Source: Bacteroidales bacterium (lineage in GTDB: Bacteria > Bacteroidota > Bacteroidia > Bacteroidales > M50B96). From it: DNA of 60,225 nucleotides. Shown here one piece after another: positions 25,923-36,307 of the stretch. The first letter of the stretch is position 1, and each line of letters starts with the position of its first letter. The notes under the pieces are model-generated. The model worked only from the letters and a program-made list of their open reading frames with translations, did not search any database and was not told the origin of the DNA. The DNA lies in NCBI GenBank assembly GCA_021740905.1, contig JAIOYV010000040.1, positions 1 through 60,225 of the forward strand. The letters run 5' to 3'. Position numbers and translations under genes: made by a program.

Positions 25923-28856
25923 ATGAAAAAGTTATTAACAAGTCTTTTGTTCATCCTTTTTATTTGTCAGGGTTGGTTGATGGCGCAACCTATAAAGCTG
26001 GTAATACCGAACAGCGACACAACTATATGTATGGGTACAAGTGCATTGCTTGAGTGTCAATTTGACACCATGCTTTATGAAACGACCTCTTACACATTTA
26101 ACCAGATCCCCCATAATCCTTTGCCATTGATTGGCACTTCGGTGGCAAGCCCCTTGGTAGATGACCATTATTGGGGACCCTTCCCGATAGGTTTTGAGTT
26201 TTGTTTTTTTGGACAAACCTATACTCAATTTTATGCTGGTGCAAATGGTTGGATTTCATTTCAACCATTGAGTAGCCTCACGTACGACCCCTGGGTCACA
26301 CAAGCAATCCCAAACCCCGACCCTTCTAGGCCACGGGCTTGTGTTATGGCCCCTTATCGCGATTGGTACCCAGGTACCGGGGCGGTGGGTGATATTAAAT
26401 ATGCTACTGTAGGCAATCAGCCGGGCAATAAAAAACTGATCGTAAGTTGGATTGATGTCCCTCTCTTTTCCTGTACAGGTACCCACGGGACTTTTCAGGT
26501 TGTTTTGCATCAATCATCCAATTATATCGATAATCATTTAATTAGTGTACCTACTTGTCCGGGCTGGAATTCTGGCAACGGGGTTCAAGGTATACAAAAT
26601 GCACTGGGTACACAAGCCTATGTGGTTCCGGGCCGGAACAATACCAACTGGCAGGCATCGGCCGAGTCATGGCGTTATAAACCAAACGGCCCTCCCCAAC
26701 CCCAGGTATTTTCATGGACCGCAAACGGACAGGCCGCAGGAACCGGTAGTACATTGTTGGTAACGCCACCAACCACAACCCAATACATAGTAAATTATGA
26801 ACCATGCGGTAATTTTGTTTTTGCAGATACAGTAACAGTGACTCCTGAGCCTTGTGGCTTTTTGACCATTTCGTCTACCGATGCCATCTGTAATGGACAA
26901 GCTTCGGGAACGGCTACAGTTGTAGTCAGCGAAGGGATTGCCCCTTTTGATTTTTCCTGGACCGATATGTTTGGGAATACTGTTGGTACCACATTAGCAT
27001 CGACCGATTCGGTGAATACGATCACGAACCTGTTGGCAGGTACCTATTATGTTACAGTATCGATGCTGGGTGGGGCGTACGACCTTACTGAAACCATTTC
27101 ACTCGGAGAGCCGCAAGCCGTCATCGTTAGCTTGGCTACCACGCCTGAAACCTGCCCAGGAGCAGGAGACGGAACGATTACCTCCTCTGTCACAAATGGG
27201 ATTCCTCCTTTTGTTTTTGCTTGCCAGGGACAGCCAAGCTCGTTTCCTACTAATGTTAACTCATTCACCTTCGAAAACCTGCCAAAAGGAAACTATAACT
27301 TAACGATTACCGATGTGAATGGTTGCCAGGGGACTGGCCAAATCGAAGTGGCGGAACTCCATTTGGAATTTACCACTTCTCAATCGGAAATTAAATGCCA
27401 TGGCGATACCAATGCGCTAGCTTATATTTCGGTTACAGGTGGGGTTACCCCATACATTTATACATGGTCGCCAATTGGAGGGAACGCACCGGGTATTACC
27501 AATTTAGGGGCAGGTACTTATTTTGTGACTGTAACCGATGAGAATGGTTGTGCGGTAAATACGTTCCTTACATTTGCCGAACCACCACCTGTAAGTATAT
27601 ATACATCAGCCGATAAAACGATATGTTATGGACAATCGGCCAATATTACATCGACGGCTTTGGGAGGGACTACTCCATATAATTACATTTGGACACCTGG
27701 AGGGTATATCACCCAAAGTATTACTGTAGATCCAATAGAATCAGACGAATACTGTGTGTCGGTAACCGATGCTTTTGGTTGTCCAAGTGCTACGAAGTGT
27801 ATTTCGGTTTTTGTAAATCCGGTTCTTGAAATCGAAGCCGATGTCAAAGACGACACTATTTGCCAGGGAGATACCACAAGTATTTTTGCTCATTTGTCCG
27901 GTGGCGACGGTGGCCCTTATTTATTCCAGTTATACAATGGTCCTATTGTTTCACCTCCCTTTAAGGTATCGCCTGATATTACAACCAAATACATAATTAT
28001 TGGAAGCGACAATTGCAATACCCCAATCGTAAAAGACACGGTTCAGATTATTGTTAAGCCCGCTCCCTTTATCAATATCACATCGAGCAAAACAAAAGGG
28101 TGCCAGCCTCTTACTATCCAATTTTCGGAAAATAGCCCCGATGTTGGCCAAACTTATTTATGGGATTTCAGCGACTCTGACATCTATAATTATTCGGCTA
28201 GCAAAAATCCGGTGCATGTATTTCAAAACCCAGGAATCTACGAGGTTAGCTTAAAGGTTATTTCGCCTTGGAATTGTACTTCCGAAGCACAGCACCACGA
28301 AGATATTATCGTTTACCCAAAACCAATATCTTTGTTTTATGCCGATCCTGTGGTAACCAATATCATCGACCCGATTGTCAGCTTTAGCAACCAATCAGTT
28401 GATGTGCATACCTCGCGATGGGCGTTTGGCGATGGTGATTCGGTAATTGCTCACACTCCCTATCCACACAGTTTCCCTCCCGAACCTGGGAAATTTACAG
28501 TTTCGCTGATTGCAATAACTGCTGAAGGTTGCCGCGATACATCTTATCAAACTATTACGATTGAAGAAAAAGATGACATATTCTATATCGCAAATGCCTT
28601 TAACCCTTATAGTAATGTTGATGGAAATACCATTTTCAAACCGGTTATCAGTTTGTTGGATGAAAATTCGTACCATTTTTATATCTACAACAGGTGGGGC
28701 GAACTGATCTTTGAAACAAACGATATTGATGTGGGCTGGGACGGAACTTATGGTTCCGATGCGTGTCAGGTCGGTTCGTACACCTGGTTGGCTATTTTCC
28801 GGGACTTAAATGGCAAGGATTACCGTAAAACAGGAACGGTGACCATTGTGAAATAA
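25923..28856 (+). CDS. SprB-like surface adhesin 1, T9SS type B
   Basis: A 977-residue exported protein. Signal peptide to about residue 21 (GWLMAQ). Residues 50-260 are a beta-sandwich with a nidogen-like flavour (FCFFGQTYTQFYAGANGWISF, then a W-rich strand pair). From about 310 to 640 come SprB-type repeats (for example GIAPFDFSWTD, GGVTPYIYTWSP, VTDENGC) with Ig-like units. PKD domains follow (YLWDFSDSD, WAFGDGDS). The last 90 residues (YIANAFNPYSNVDGN, FYIYNRWGELIFET, GWDGTY, GTVTIVK) are a type B sorting domain, the gliding-associated C-terminal type. It should be displayed at the surface for adhesion or gliding-like motility. Confidence 0.9.
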   Translation: MKKLLTSLLFILFICQGWLMAQPIKLVIPNSDTTICMGTSALLECQFDTMLYETTSYTFNQIPHNPLPLIGTSVASPLVDDHYWGPFPIGFEFCFFGQTYTQFYAGANGWISFQPLSSLTYDPWVTQAIPNPDPSRPRACVMAPYRDWYPGTGAVGDIKYATVGNQPGNKKLIVSWIDVPLFSCTGTHGTFQVVLHQSSNYIDNHLISVPTCPGWNSGNGVQGIQNALGTQAYVVPGRNNTNWQASAESWRYKPNGPPQPQVFSWTANGQAAGTGSTLLVTPPTTTQYIVNYEPCGNFVFADTVTVTPEPCGFLTISSTDAICNGQASGTATVVVSEGIAPFDFSWTDMFGNTVGTTLASTDSVNTITNLLAGTYYVTVSMLGGAYDLTETISLGEPQAVIVSLATTPETCPGAGDGTITSSVTNGIPPFVFACQGQPSSFPTNVNSFTFENLPKGNYNLTITDVNGCQGTGQIEVAELHLEFTTSQSEIKCHGDTNALAYISVTGGVTPYIYTWSPIGGNAPGITNLGAGTYFVTVTDENGCAVNTFLTFAEPPPVSIYTSADKTICYGQSANITSTALGGTTPYNYIWTPGGYITQSITVDPIESDEYCVSVTDAFGCPSATKCISVFVNPVLEIEADVKDDTICQGDTTSIFAHLSGGDGGPYLFQLYNGPIVSPPFKVSPDITTKYIIIGSDNCNTPIVKDTVQIIVKPAPFINITSSKTKGCQPLTIQFSENSPDVGQTYLWDFSDSDIYNYSASKNPVHVFQNPGIYEVSLKVISPWNCTSEAQHHEDIIVYPKPISLFYADPVVTNIIDPIVSFSNQSVDVHTSRWAFGDGDSVIAHTPYPHSFPPEPGKFTVSLIAITAEGCRDTSYQTITIEEKDDIFYIANAFNPYSNVDGNTIFKPVISLLDENSYHFYIYNRWGELIFETNDIDVGWDGTYGSDACQVGSYTWLAIFRDLNGKDYRKTGTVTIVK

Positions 28857-28874
28857 ATTTGTAATGAAAAAACA

Positions 28875-31800
28875 ATGACAATGAAAACAAAAATATTAAT
28901 CCTAATGCTGGTGTTTGGCTACAGCCTTTCATATAGCCAAAACCTTTCGGTGAGTATGGCTGCAACCCCGCAGGCTATGGCAGAAAGCATAGTTAGTGGT
29001 TGTATGGAGGTTTCCAATGTAACCTATACAGGAGGACCCAATGCACGAGGGACATTTTCCAATGGACAATCACTTGGCCTTACAAATGGGGTGATCCTTA
29101 GCAGTGGAAATATTATGAATGCACCCGGGCCAAACAACACCGGATCTTCGAACTGGAACAATTGGCAACCGGGTGATCCTACGTATACTGCCGTATTTGG
29201 AACCAATACCGATGCAGCCGTACTTGAGTTCGATTTTATTCCCCATTCGAATTATGTGCAATTTAAGTATGTGTTTGCCTCCGAAGCCTACACCGAAATG
29301 ATCAATACCAATCCGTATGGGGTAGGGGTATTCGTGAACGGTCCTTTCCCCGGCGGAACGCCACCTTCTTATGTGGATTATAATATTGCATTGACACCCG
29401 ACTTTACCGGATTACAAGTCAATATTGATAACCTGAATTATGCAGTACCTGCCGGTGGTGCTTACTACATCAACAATTTTATGGGTTTGAATTGCCAGTA
29501 CGATGGTTATTCAGTGCCTCTTCAAACTGGCCCACAGCAAGAAGGTTTGGCCGTTATTCCTTGTCAGACGTACCACATGAAGATTGTGGTGCCCGATGTG
29601 GGGTCTATGCCTCATTGGGATTCTGCCATTTTGATTGAAGCCGGGAGTATGCAATCCGATTTTTTCCTTACGGTTGAAAATTATACCACATCGGGATCGA
29701 ACACCGATATTTCGGAGAGTTGCACCAATCAATTGGTCGTAATCAGGGGCGACCCTTTAAACACCGACCCGTTTCCATTTACAATTACAATAACAGGGAC
29801 GGCTACTGCTGGTGTTGATTTTACAGGCATAACATCAGGTAATTATGTGATCCCTGCTACCTCAACTCTTGTTACGATTCCTTATACCGCATTGTTGGAT
29901 GGCCTTACCGAAGGGATCGAGACCATTATTTTTACCTTTACCCATGCCAGTGTGTGTGATTCGCTTTGCACGGCATCTTATGAATTAGTTATTGATGTGT
30001 TAGATAACTGGGAACTTGAAGCAGGGATCGTTCAAAACGATACGGGCATTTGCTCGCAACAAACAAACTTTTTTCAGATACAAACTTATATCCCACCTTC
30101 AATGGATCCCAATTTGGTTTTCTATGTGTGGAATACCGGGCACACATCACCAAATATTACCATACCACCACCGGTGGGCGCTAAAACTGAGTATTCCGTG
30201 AAAATTACGGATATTTGTGGACAGGTGGTTTATGACACAATCAATATTACCAACTCCGATTTCACCGACATCCAAATTGGCGTGGTCGACGTACCATGTT
30301 ATGGGCTCGATTCGGGCCAGGTTACCGTAAATACCGTAAATGGGATGGGCCCTTTTACATATGAATGGGATCCTCCAGGTCTTGGATCAAGTACATCGGG
30401 CGATATTGTTAGTTTACCAGCTGGGTCTTATCATGTTACTGTGACCGACTCGGTGGGTTGTTCAATTTCAGATCCGTTTGTGGTGCATCAGCCCGATTCT
30501 ATTTATGACAACCTAACCGTTTACAATGCCAGTTGCCACGACTCCATTGATGGCTCTATTTTTTATGAAACCTTCAACGGAGTCAATCCATTCACCTTTC
30601 AGTGGTCGAATGGTGAAACCACTCCAAGTCTGAGTCATTTGGCTGCGGGCAGCTATTCTGTGACCGCCTCCGATCATAATGGCTGTAAGGTAACTGCCTC
30701 CGGGACAATTTTAGAACCAGAGGTTTTGAACATCTTTGCTTCACCTGATTTAACTATATGCGAGGGGCAAACTATTCAGCTAAGTGCCTATGCTACGGGT
30801 GGCACACCTATTTATACCTTCTATTGGGGTGGTGTCGCTGCCGGGTCAAGTATCAGCATCACGCCATATAACTCGAACACCTACAAGGTAATGGTTAGAG
30901 ACCTGAACGGCTGTGAGAGTAAAACCGAATTTATTGAAATCAATTTATTCCCTCCCATATCATTGCAATTGCACGCTCTGGAGGACTCGATATGCCAAGG
31001 CGAAAGCACAACCATTTTTACGAGCATCCAGGGTGGGACAGGGGGACCTTATATTGCTAAATTCAGCGATGGTGCCAGTTCGGAATTATTGCCCCCACCC
31101 TACATTGTGAAACCAGATAAAACGACTACGTATGAAGTTTGGATCGATGATTTTTGCCATAGCCCATCAGGACACCAAACTATTACTATTGAAGTTTTTA
31201 AACCGCCAAAGATTGAAATTAAGGCCGACATCACATCAGGTTGCCGACCAGTAACTGTGTCTTTCGAAGATCTTTATTATGAAGATGGTAAGGATTACCA
31301 TTGGGACTATGGCGATGGCAGCAATGAAATATTGGCCATTCTACCAAACCCCTCGCATACTTATGTTATTCCTGGTCGTTTCGATGTGACACTCACTGTT
31401 ACTTCGGCAGCAGGATGCGTGAATGAAGTTGTGGCAGAAGAGTTGATTGACATATATCCTATCCCAAAAGCAAGGTTTCACCCCGAGCCAGCTATTACAA
31501 GTATTGTCGACCCTCAGGTATTTTTCAATAACGTATCGGATGGGGCGACGATCAGTACATGGGATTTTGGAGATGGATCCGACACATCGAATGCTGTAAA
31601 TGGCAAAAATGTGTATCACGCGCTGGGCGAATATCTAGTGACCCTGGTTGTTGAAAACGAATACGGGTGTACCGATAAAGCCGAAGGCATTGTGACTATC
31701 CGTAGCGAATATACTTTTTATGCCCCCAGTGCTATAAGCCCCAATAGTTTGGTTTCTGAAAACAAATACTTTATGGCAAGCGGCGTGGGTATCGATCCGA

Positions 31801-31994
31801 AAAATTTCCACATGATAATATACGACCGTTGGGGTACTAAGGTATTTGAAACGTTTGATATGTACCACCCCTGGGATGGACGAATAAGAGGTGGAGATAC
31901 CGAAAAGGGGGCTAGTTATCCCTGGGTGATAATTTATAAAGACCTCAATGGTGAAGAGCACCGGAAATCGGGGACTGTAACAGTAGTAAATTAA
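28875..31994 (+). CDS. SprB-like surface adhesin 2 with choice-of-anchor L domain
   Basis: A 1039-residue exported protein, 18 bases after adhesin 1. The signal peptide ends near YSLSYSQ; a start at the second Met (28881) is equally possible. Residues 25-255 are a choice-of-anchor L domain (GCMEVSNVTYTGG, GVILSSGNIMNA, LEFDFIPHSNYVQFKYVFAS). Residues 265-375 look like Calx-beta (TATAGVDFTGI, GLTEGIETIIFTF). SprB-type repeats follow (GMGPFTYEWDPPG, VTDSVGC), then an Ig-like unit, PKD domains (HWDYGDGS, TWDFGDGS) and the type B sorting domain (FYAPSAISPNS, IYDRWGTKVFET, WDGRI). It is a clear paralogue of its neighbours. Confidence 0.92.
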   Translation: MTMKTKILILMLVFGYSLSYSQNLSVSMAATPQAMAESIVSGCMEVSNVTYTGGPNARGTFSNGQSLGLTNGVILSSGNIMNAPGPNNTGSSNWNNWQPGDPTYTAVFGTNTDAAVLEFDFIPHSNYVQFKYVFASEAYTEMINTNPYGVGVFVNGPFPGGTPPSYVDYNIALTPDFTGLQVNIDNLNYAVPAGGAYYINNFMGLNCQYDGYSVPLQTGPQQEGLAVIPCQTYHMKIVVPDVGSMPHWDSAILIEAGSMQSDFFLTVENYTTSGSNTDISESCTNQLVVIRGDPLNTDPFPFTITITGTATAGVDFTGITSGNYVIPATSTLVTIPYTALLDGLTEGIETIIFTFTHASVCDSLCTASYELVIDVLDNWELEAGIVQNDTGICSQQTNFFQIQTYIPPSMDPNLVFYVWNTGHTSPNITIPPPVGAKTEYSVKITDICGQVVYDTINITNSDFTDIQIGVVDVPCYGLDSGQVTVNTVNGMGPFTYEWDPPGLGSSTSGDIVSLPAGSYHVTVTDSVGCSISDPFVVHQPDSIYDNLTVYNASCHDSIDGSIFYETFNGVNPFTFQWSNGETTPSLSHLAAGSYSVTASDHNGCKVTASGTILEPEVLNIFASPDLTICEGQTIQLSAYATGGTPIYTFYWGGVAAGSSISITPYNSNTYKVMVRDLNGCESKTEFIEINLFPPISLQLHALEDSICQGESTTIFTSIQGGTGGPYIAKFSDGASSELLPPPYIVKPDKTTTYEVWIDDFCHSPSGHQTITIEVFKPPKIEIKADITSGCRPVTVSFEDLYYEDGKDYHWDYGDGSNEILAILPNPSHTYVIPGRFDVTLTVTSAAGCVNEVVAEELIDIYPIPKARFHPEPAITSIVDPQVFFNNVSDGATISTWDFGDGSDTSNAVNGKNVYHALGEYLVTLVVENEYGCTDKAEGIVTIRSEYTFYAPSAISPNSLVSENKYFMASGVGIDPKNFHMIIYDRWGTKVFETFDMYHPWDGRIRGGDTEKGASYPWVIIYKDLNGEEHRKSGTVTVVN

Positions 31995-32006
31995 TAAACA
32001 ATATAT

Positions 32007-35000
32007 ATGAAAATGAAAACCAAGGTATTAATTCCGATCCTTTTCCTGTTGCTTTTTGGCGGAAAGCTTTACTCCCAACCAATGCAAGTATGGGATTATG
32101 CAAACTATCCGCTAATCGCAAACCCAACTCATTTGGTTGAAGATGTACTTATTACAGGGTGTCTTCAAGCATATAATGTATCTTATACCGGTGATAATCT
32201 TTCGATTGGATACTTTCATCGTAACCCTGCTGCGGTTCCGCCGAACTGGCCTTTTGAAGGGGGTATCGTGATGACATCGGGTAAGGCTACTAATGCTGTA
32301 GGCCCCAATAATTCAGGGGCTATCTCCTATAATTCCACTGGGCCAAGCGACCCTACACTGAATGCAATCATACCCCAATCAACAAACGATGCATGTATTT
32401 TGGAGTTTGATTTTATCCCTGCGGATAATGTGGTTGCCTTTCGTTACATATTTGGCTCCGATGAGTACCTCGAATGGGTTGGTACAAGTTTTAACGATGT
32501 ATTTGCCTTTTTCCTTTCTGGGCCAAATTGCAATACAGCGAATAATAATTATAATAATTTGAATATTGCACTTGTACCTGGTGCTGGAGCAACTCCGGTT
32601 AGTATCAATAATGTGAACAATGTTGCAAATTCAGCATTTTATTACAACAATGGAAATGGCTCAACCCCTGCAGGCCAGGCTTGCCAATATGATGGGTACA
32701 CCGTTCCATTGTGGGCACATAAATGCGTAATCCCGTGCCAAACCTATCACATAAAATTGGCCATTGCCGATGCTGGCGATAGTATTCTGGATAGTGGGGT
32801 TTTCCTCGAAGAAGGAAGTTTTGCCTCGGGAGAAGTAGTTTCTATGAACAATGTGAACCCTGTTGGCGACGATACACAGATTATTGAAGGCTGTGAGAAT
32901 TATTACATTTTCACCCGTACAGATACGACCAACACATCGGATTCCATTCAAATTTTAATGAACATATCCGGTACAGCAACAGTAGGGGGCGATATATCAG
33001 GTTTCCCGCCTTCGTTTTGGATACCCGTTGGGCAAATTTCTGATACGATCTTTTATTCGGCTTTGTTGGACAATATCGCAGAGGGGACAGAATATCTCAT
33101 TTTCACCTTGTTGAATGGTTGTCCTTGTACAGTTGGAGGCACTAATGATACGATTTGGATTATCGACAATGTTACCCTCGAAGGCGGCATTATCCAAAAC
33201 GATACGCTTATTTGTAGTGCCACAACACCATCAGTAACTCTAAATGCAGTGGCTACAACTGACCCCGCCATTACTCATTATTTGTGGTACAATGGAGCCA
33301 CCACCACCCAGATTACAGTCCAGCCTGTAGCCGGACAAATAACAACATACACTGTTGATATCTGGGACGATTGTGGACAGGAATTAACCGATAGTGTGAA
33401 GATCACAGTTTCTAATATGTCGACGTTGAGTATAGCAACCTTTCCCCTTACCTGCAACAATGTGTGTACCGGTCATGTCTTGGTAACACCTGTTGATGGT
33501 TTTGCACCTTGGACCTTTTCTTGGAACCCGGGAGGATTGGGATTGGCAACAGTGGGTGAGGCCTATAATTTATGCGCCGGCAACTATACAGTTTCGGTTT
33601 CCGATACTTATGGATGCGTTAAAGCAGAATCTTTTACAATCACCGAGCCTCCTGCTGTAACCCTTAGTTTCACTTCAACGCCAGCCTCATGCCCTGGAGC
33701 TTCAGATGGTACTTTAACGGTAAATGTTGCAAATGGATTTGCGCCCTATCAATTCAGTGGGACAGGCTTAACATTGGTTTCTGGGATATCCAGTTCGAGT
33801 TACACGTTTATCAATATCCCGACAGGAAACTATACTGTTAATGTAATGGATGGCAAAGGATGCCTTGCATCTAATATTTACCCGGTCGATGAACTGGTGC
33901 TGACTTATACAACTATTATAACCGATGTTTCATGTTTTGGTTATCAGGATGGTAAAGCACAGGTGAGCATTAGCGGGGGTACACCACCCTATTTGTATGA
34001 ATGGACAAATGGACAAAACAACTCGCTGTTGAACAATGTAATTACCGGTAATTACACCTGTACTGTAACCGATAGCCACGATTGTCAAATAACTATCCCG
34101 GTTACTATTGAGGAGCCAGATATTCTTACCATGGCCAACTCGCTCGATACCATTATGTGCCTGGGCGAAACCGCCACTATAGTTGTAGAAGCCGATGGTG
34201 GGACAACACCCTATTCGTATAATTGGAGTTCCGGTTTAGTAGGAAATCCTGTACAGGTATCACCCCCTGAAACTACTCCATATACTGTTACCGTTGTCGA
34301 TGCCAATGGCTGTGAGGCTTCTTCCCCAGGTATTCTCGTTGCTATTTATCCGGATGTTGACCCAAAAGCCTATGCAAACATCGACTCCATCTGTAAGGGG
34401 GAATCAACAGTAATATATATTGATGTAGTTGGCGGAAACGGTGGACCTTACGCGTATACCAACGACTTAGGCGAGATCATTCAAATGCCACTCACAGTAC
34501 AGCCAGAAGTAACAACTACGTATTCCATTTTTGCGAATGATGATTGTGGTTCGCCTCAGGGCAATTCAACGGTTACGATTTTTGTGATGAACCCCGAGCC
34601 AGGCTCCTTCGTTGTGGACGACACTATTGGTTGTGCACCATTGACAGTGAAATTCAATGAAACTTCGCCTAATGTTGGGCAGAGCTATTTTTGGAAATTT
34701 GGTGATTTGATCGAGGATGGGTATTCAGTCACAAAAAGCCCATCGTATACTTTCGAATACGCAGGGAAATATGATGTTGCCCTGACCGTTACATCGCTAT
34801 TTGGATGTCCAACTACCATTGAAATGAACGAGATGATCACTGTTCTTCCTCAACCAGAAGCGAACTTTCTTCCTAATCCGGAATCCGCAAAAATTACACT
34901 TCCTGTTATTTTCTTTGAAAACAGGACATTAGGAGGAGTAATGGACCGGATAATCTACAATTTTGGAGATGGCACTACTACCACACTGGAAATTGATTTA

Positions 35001-35402
35001 TTTACAGATATTAGCCATCGATATGGCGATACGGGAACATACGTGGTGCAGATGGTTGCAGAAAACACACAAGGATGTATCGACACAACGTATCGTACAA
35101 TCCATATCATGGGCGATCATGCTTTTTATGCACCCAATGCTTTTAACCCACGAAGCCAATATGCAGAGAACCGGATTTTCCGACCACTCTCGTACGGCAC
35201 TGATGTAGATAGTTACCAATTGATTATTTATGACCGTTGGGGTCACAAGGTATTCGAAACCTTCGAATTCTTCCATGGATGGGATGGAAAGATCAACGGT
35301 GGCCCAATTGGCCCAATTGGTTCTTATCCCTGGACTGTAATTTACAAAGATAACCTGGGCAAAACTGTTCGTCAATCAGGGGTTGTTAACCTAATTGAAT
35401 AA
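32007..35402 (+). CDS. SprB-like surface adhesin 3 with choice-of-anchor L domain
   Basis: A 1131-residue exported protein, 12 bases after adhesin 2. Signal peptide to about residue 24 (GGKLYSQ). Choice-of-anchor L at 40-275 (ITGCLQAYNVSYTGDN, GIVMTSGKATNAVGP, LEFDFIPADNVVAFRYIFGSDEY). A Calx-beta-like region at 280-390 is followed by five or so SprB/Ig-like units (GFAPWTFSWNPGG, GGTPPYLYEWTNG, GGTTPYSYNWSSG), PKD domains (FWKFGDLIED, YNFGDGTT) and a type B sorting domain (FYAPNAFNPRSQ, IYDRWGHKVFETFEF, WDGKI). It closes the operon; a strong terminator follows 17 bases after the stop. Confidence 0.92.
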   Translation: MKMKTKVLIPILFLLLFGGKLYSQPMQVWDYANYPLIANPTHLVEDVLITGCLQAYNVSYTGDNLSIGYFHRNPAAVPPNWPFEGGIVMTSGKATNAVGPNNSGAISYNSTGPSDPTLNAIIPQSTNDACILEFDFIPADNVVAFRYIFGSDEYLEWVGTSFNDVFAFFLSGPNCNTANNNYNNLNIALVPGAGATPVSINNVNNVANSAFYYNNGNGSTPAGQACQYDGYTVPLWAHKCVIPCQTYHIKLAIADAGDSILDSGVFLEEGSFASGEVVSMNNVNPVGDDTQIIEGCENYYIFTRTDTTNTSDSIQILMNISGTATVGGDISGFPPSFWIPVGQISDTIFYSALLDNIAEGTEYLIFTLLNGCPCTVGGTNDTIWIIDNVTLEGGIIQNDTLICSATTPSVTLNAVATTDPAITHYLWYNGATTTQITVQPVAGQITTYTVDIWDDCGQELTDSVKITVSNMSTLSIATFPLTCNNVCTGHVLVTPVDGFAPWTFSWNPGGLGLATVGEAYNLCAGNYTVSVSDTYGCVKAESFTITEPPAVTLSFTSTPASCPGASDGTLTVNVANGFAPYQFSGTGLTLVSGISSSSYTFINIPTGNYTVNVMDGKGCLASNIYPVDELVLTYTTIITDVSCFGYQDGKAQVSISGGTPPYLYEWTNGQNNSLLNNVITGNYTCTVTDSHDCQITIPVTIEEPDILTMANSLDTIMCLGETATIVVEADGGTTPYSYNWSSGLVGNPVQVSPPETTPYTVTVVDANGCEASSPGILVAIYPDVDPKAYANIDSICKGESTVIYIDVVGGNGGPYAYTNDLGEIIQMPLTVQPEVTTTYSIFANDDCGSPQGNSTVTIFVMNPEPGSFVVDDTIGCAPLTVKFNETSPNVGQSYFWKFGDLIEDGYSVTKSPSYTFEYAGKYDVALTVTSLFGCPTTIEMNEMITVLPQPEANFLPNPESAKITLPVIFFENRTLGGVMDRIIYNFGDGTTTTLEIDLFTDISHRYGDTGTYVVQMVAENTQGCIDTTYRTIHIMGDHAFYAPNAFNPRSQYAENRIFRPLSYGTDVDSYQLIIYDRWGHKVFETFEFFHGWDGKINGGPIGPIGSYPWTVIYKDNLGKTVRQSGVVNLIE

Positions 35403-35419
35403 GTATATTATTGACACAT

Positions 35420-35450
35420 AAAAAAAGAGGGTTTCGACCCTCTTTTTTTA
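35420..35450 (+). terminator. Terminator of the adhesin operon
   Basis: AAAAAAGAGGG and CCCTCTTTTTT form a near-perfect stem around a TTTCGA loop, flanked by A and T runs. It ends the four-gene transcript and could also work in the reverse direction. Confidence 0.92.
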
Positions 35451-35567
35451 TGCGATAAAGTTTTATTCTCAAAACCTGAGAACTCATTATTTGAGCAATT
35501 TTTCCACAGGCAAATAATTATTGACCTTTCGAGGTTTTTTAAAATATACGGGATTTGCAATGTTTCG

Positions 35568-35602
35568 TCCATCACTCCATCATTCCAACACTTTATCACT
35601 CC
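35568..35602. repeat. Word repeat related to 19831-19894
   Basis: Repeats of ATCACTCC, CATCATTCCAACAC and TATCACTCC. Read on the minus strand it shares the stretch GTGTTGGAATGAWGGAGT with the repeat at 19831-19894. Confidence 0.6.
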
Positions 35603-35694
35603 TGAAAAAGATGGAAAACAATTCAAAGTTAAGGTTGTCCCGTGCACCCTACAGGGATTGCCATAACCCAGTAAATGTCCTCTTTTTCGATTCC

Positions 35695-36084
35695 TTACGA
35701 GTGGTGTGCACGTGAAAAATGCTCGTGTACAATTTTCCAATCATCGCCTTTTTTTACATATAAGTGCGATCCCCGTCCATTCATTTCTCTGCGGTTCGAT
35801 CCTTCAATTAGGGCCACCACCCAATAAAAGCTAACCATAGCAGTGTCACCAAAATCCTGTACGATTGGCGAGAAAATGAAGTATTCGATCTCAAGCGATT
35901 GCATCTTGTAATATTCAAAAGTCTTTTTAAACTCTTCCAGGCCACCAATGCGTTCAAGCATGGTAGACGAAAAACAAATTACATCTTTGTCGAAGTAGGT
36001 AAGCACTTTGTCAATTTCGCCACGGTTGAACGCGTCCACCATTTGCTCTTCTTTTTCGATAATTGTCCTTTCAATTTCCTTCAT
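35695..36084 (-). CDS. NTF2-like (SnoaL/DUF4440-type) protein
   Basis: A 129-residue cytosolic protein of the nuclear transport factor 2 fold. The first helix IIEKEEQMVDAFNRGEIDKVLTYF, then DKDVICFSS, GLEEFKKTFEYYK, GDTAMVSFYWVV and the last strands GSHLYVKKGDDWKIVHEHFS are typical. Such proteins are ketosteroid-isomerase-like enzymes or binding proteins; there is no evidence for a specific substrate. It is not obviously in an operon. Confidence 0.8.
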   Translation of the reverse strand: MKEIERTIIEKEEQMVDAFNRGEIDKVLTYFDKDVICFSSTMLERIGGLEEFKKTFEYYKMQSLEIEYFIFSPIVQDFGDTAMVSFYWVVALIEGSNRREMNGRGSHLYVKKGDDWKIVHEHFSRAHHS

Positions 36085-36307
36085 AGCTTTTCATTTATAG
36101 GGTAAATATTCAATTCTTAAAATCACCCTACTAATTTACCAAAAAAAATGAAGAAAATCATGTGCTATTGAAAAAAAGTGACATTGGAAAAGAAATTGAG
36201 AAGTTGGAAGAATCCTAACCTCATATACTCACTCCAGGCTGCCCTGGAATTAAAAGTTGAATAGGCATTTGGGTAAGTTGGTACTAGTACTACTAATGCT
36301 CCAATAT

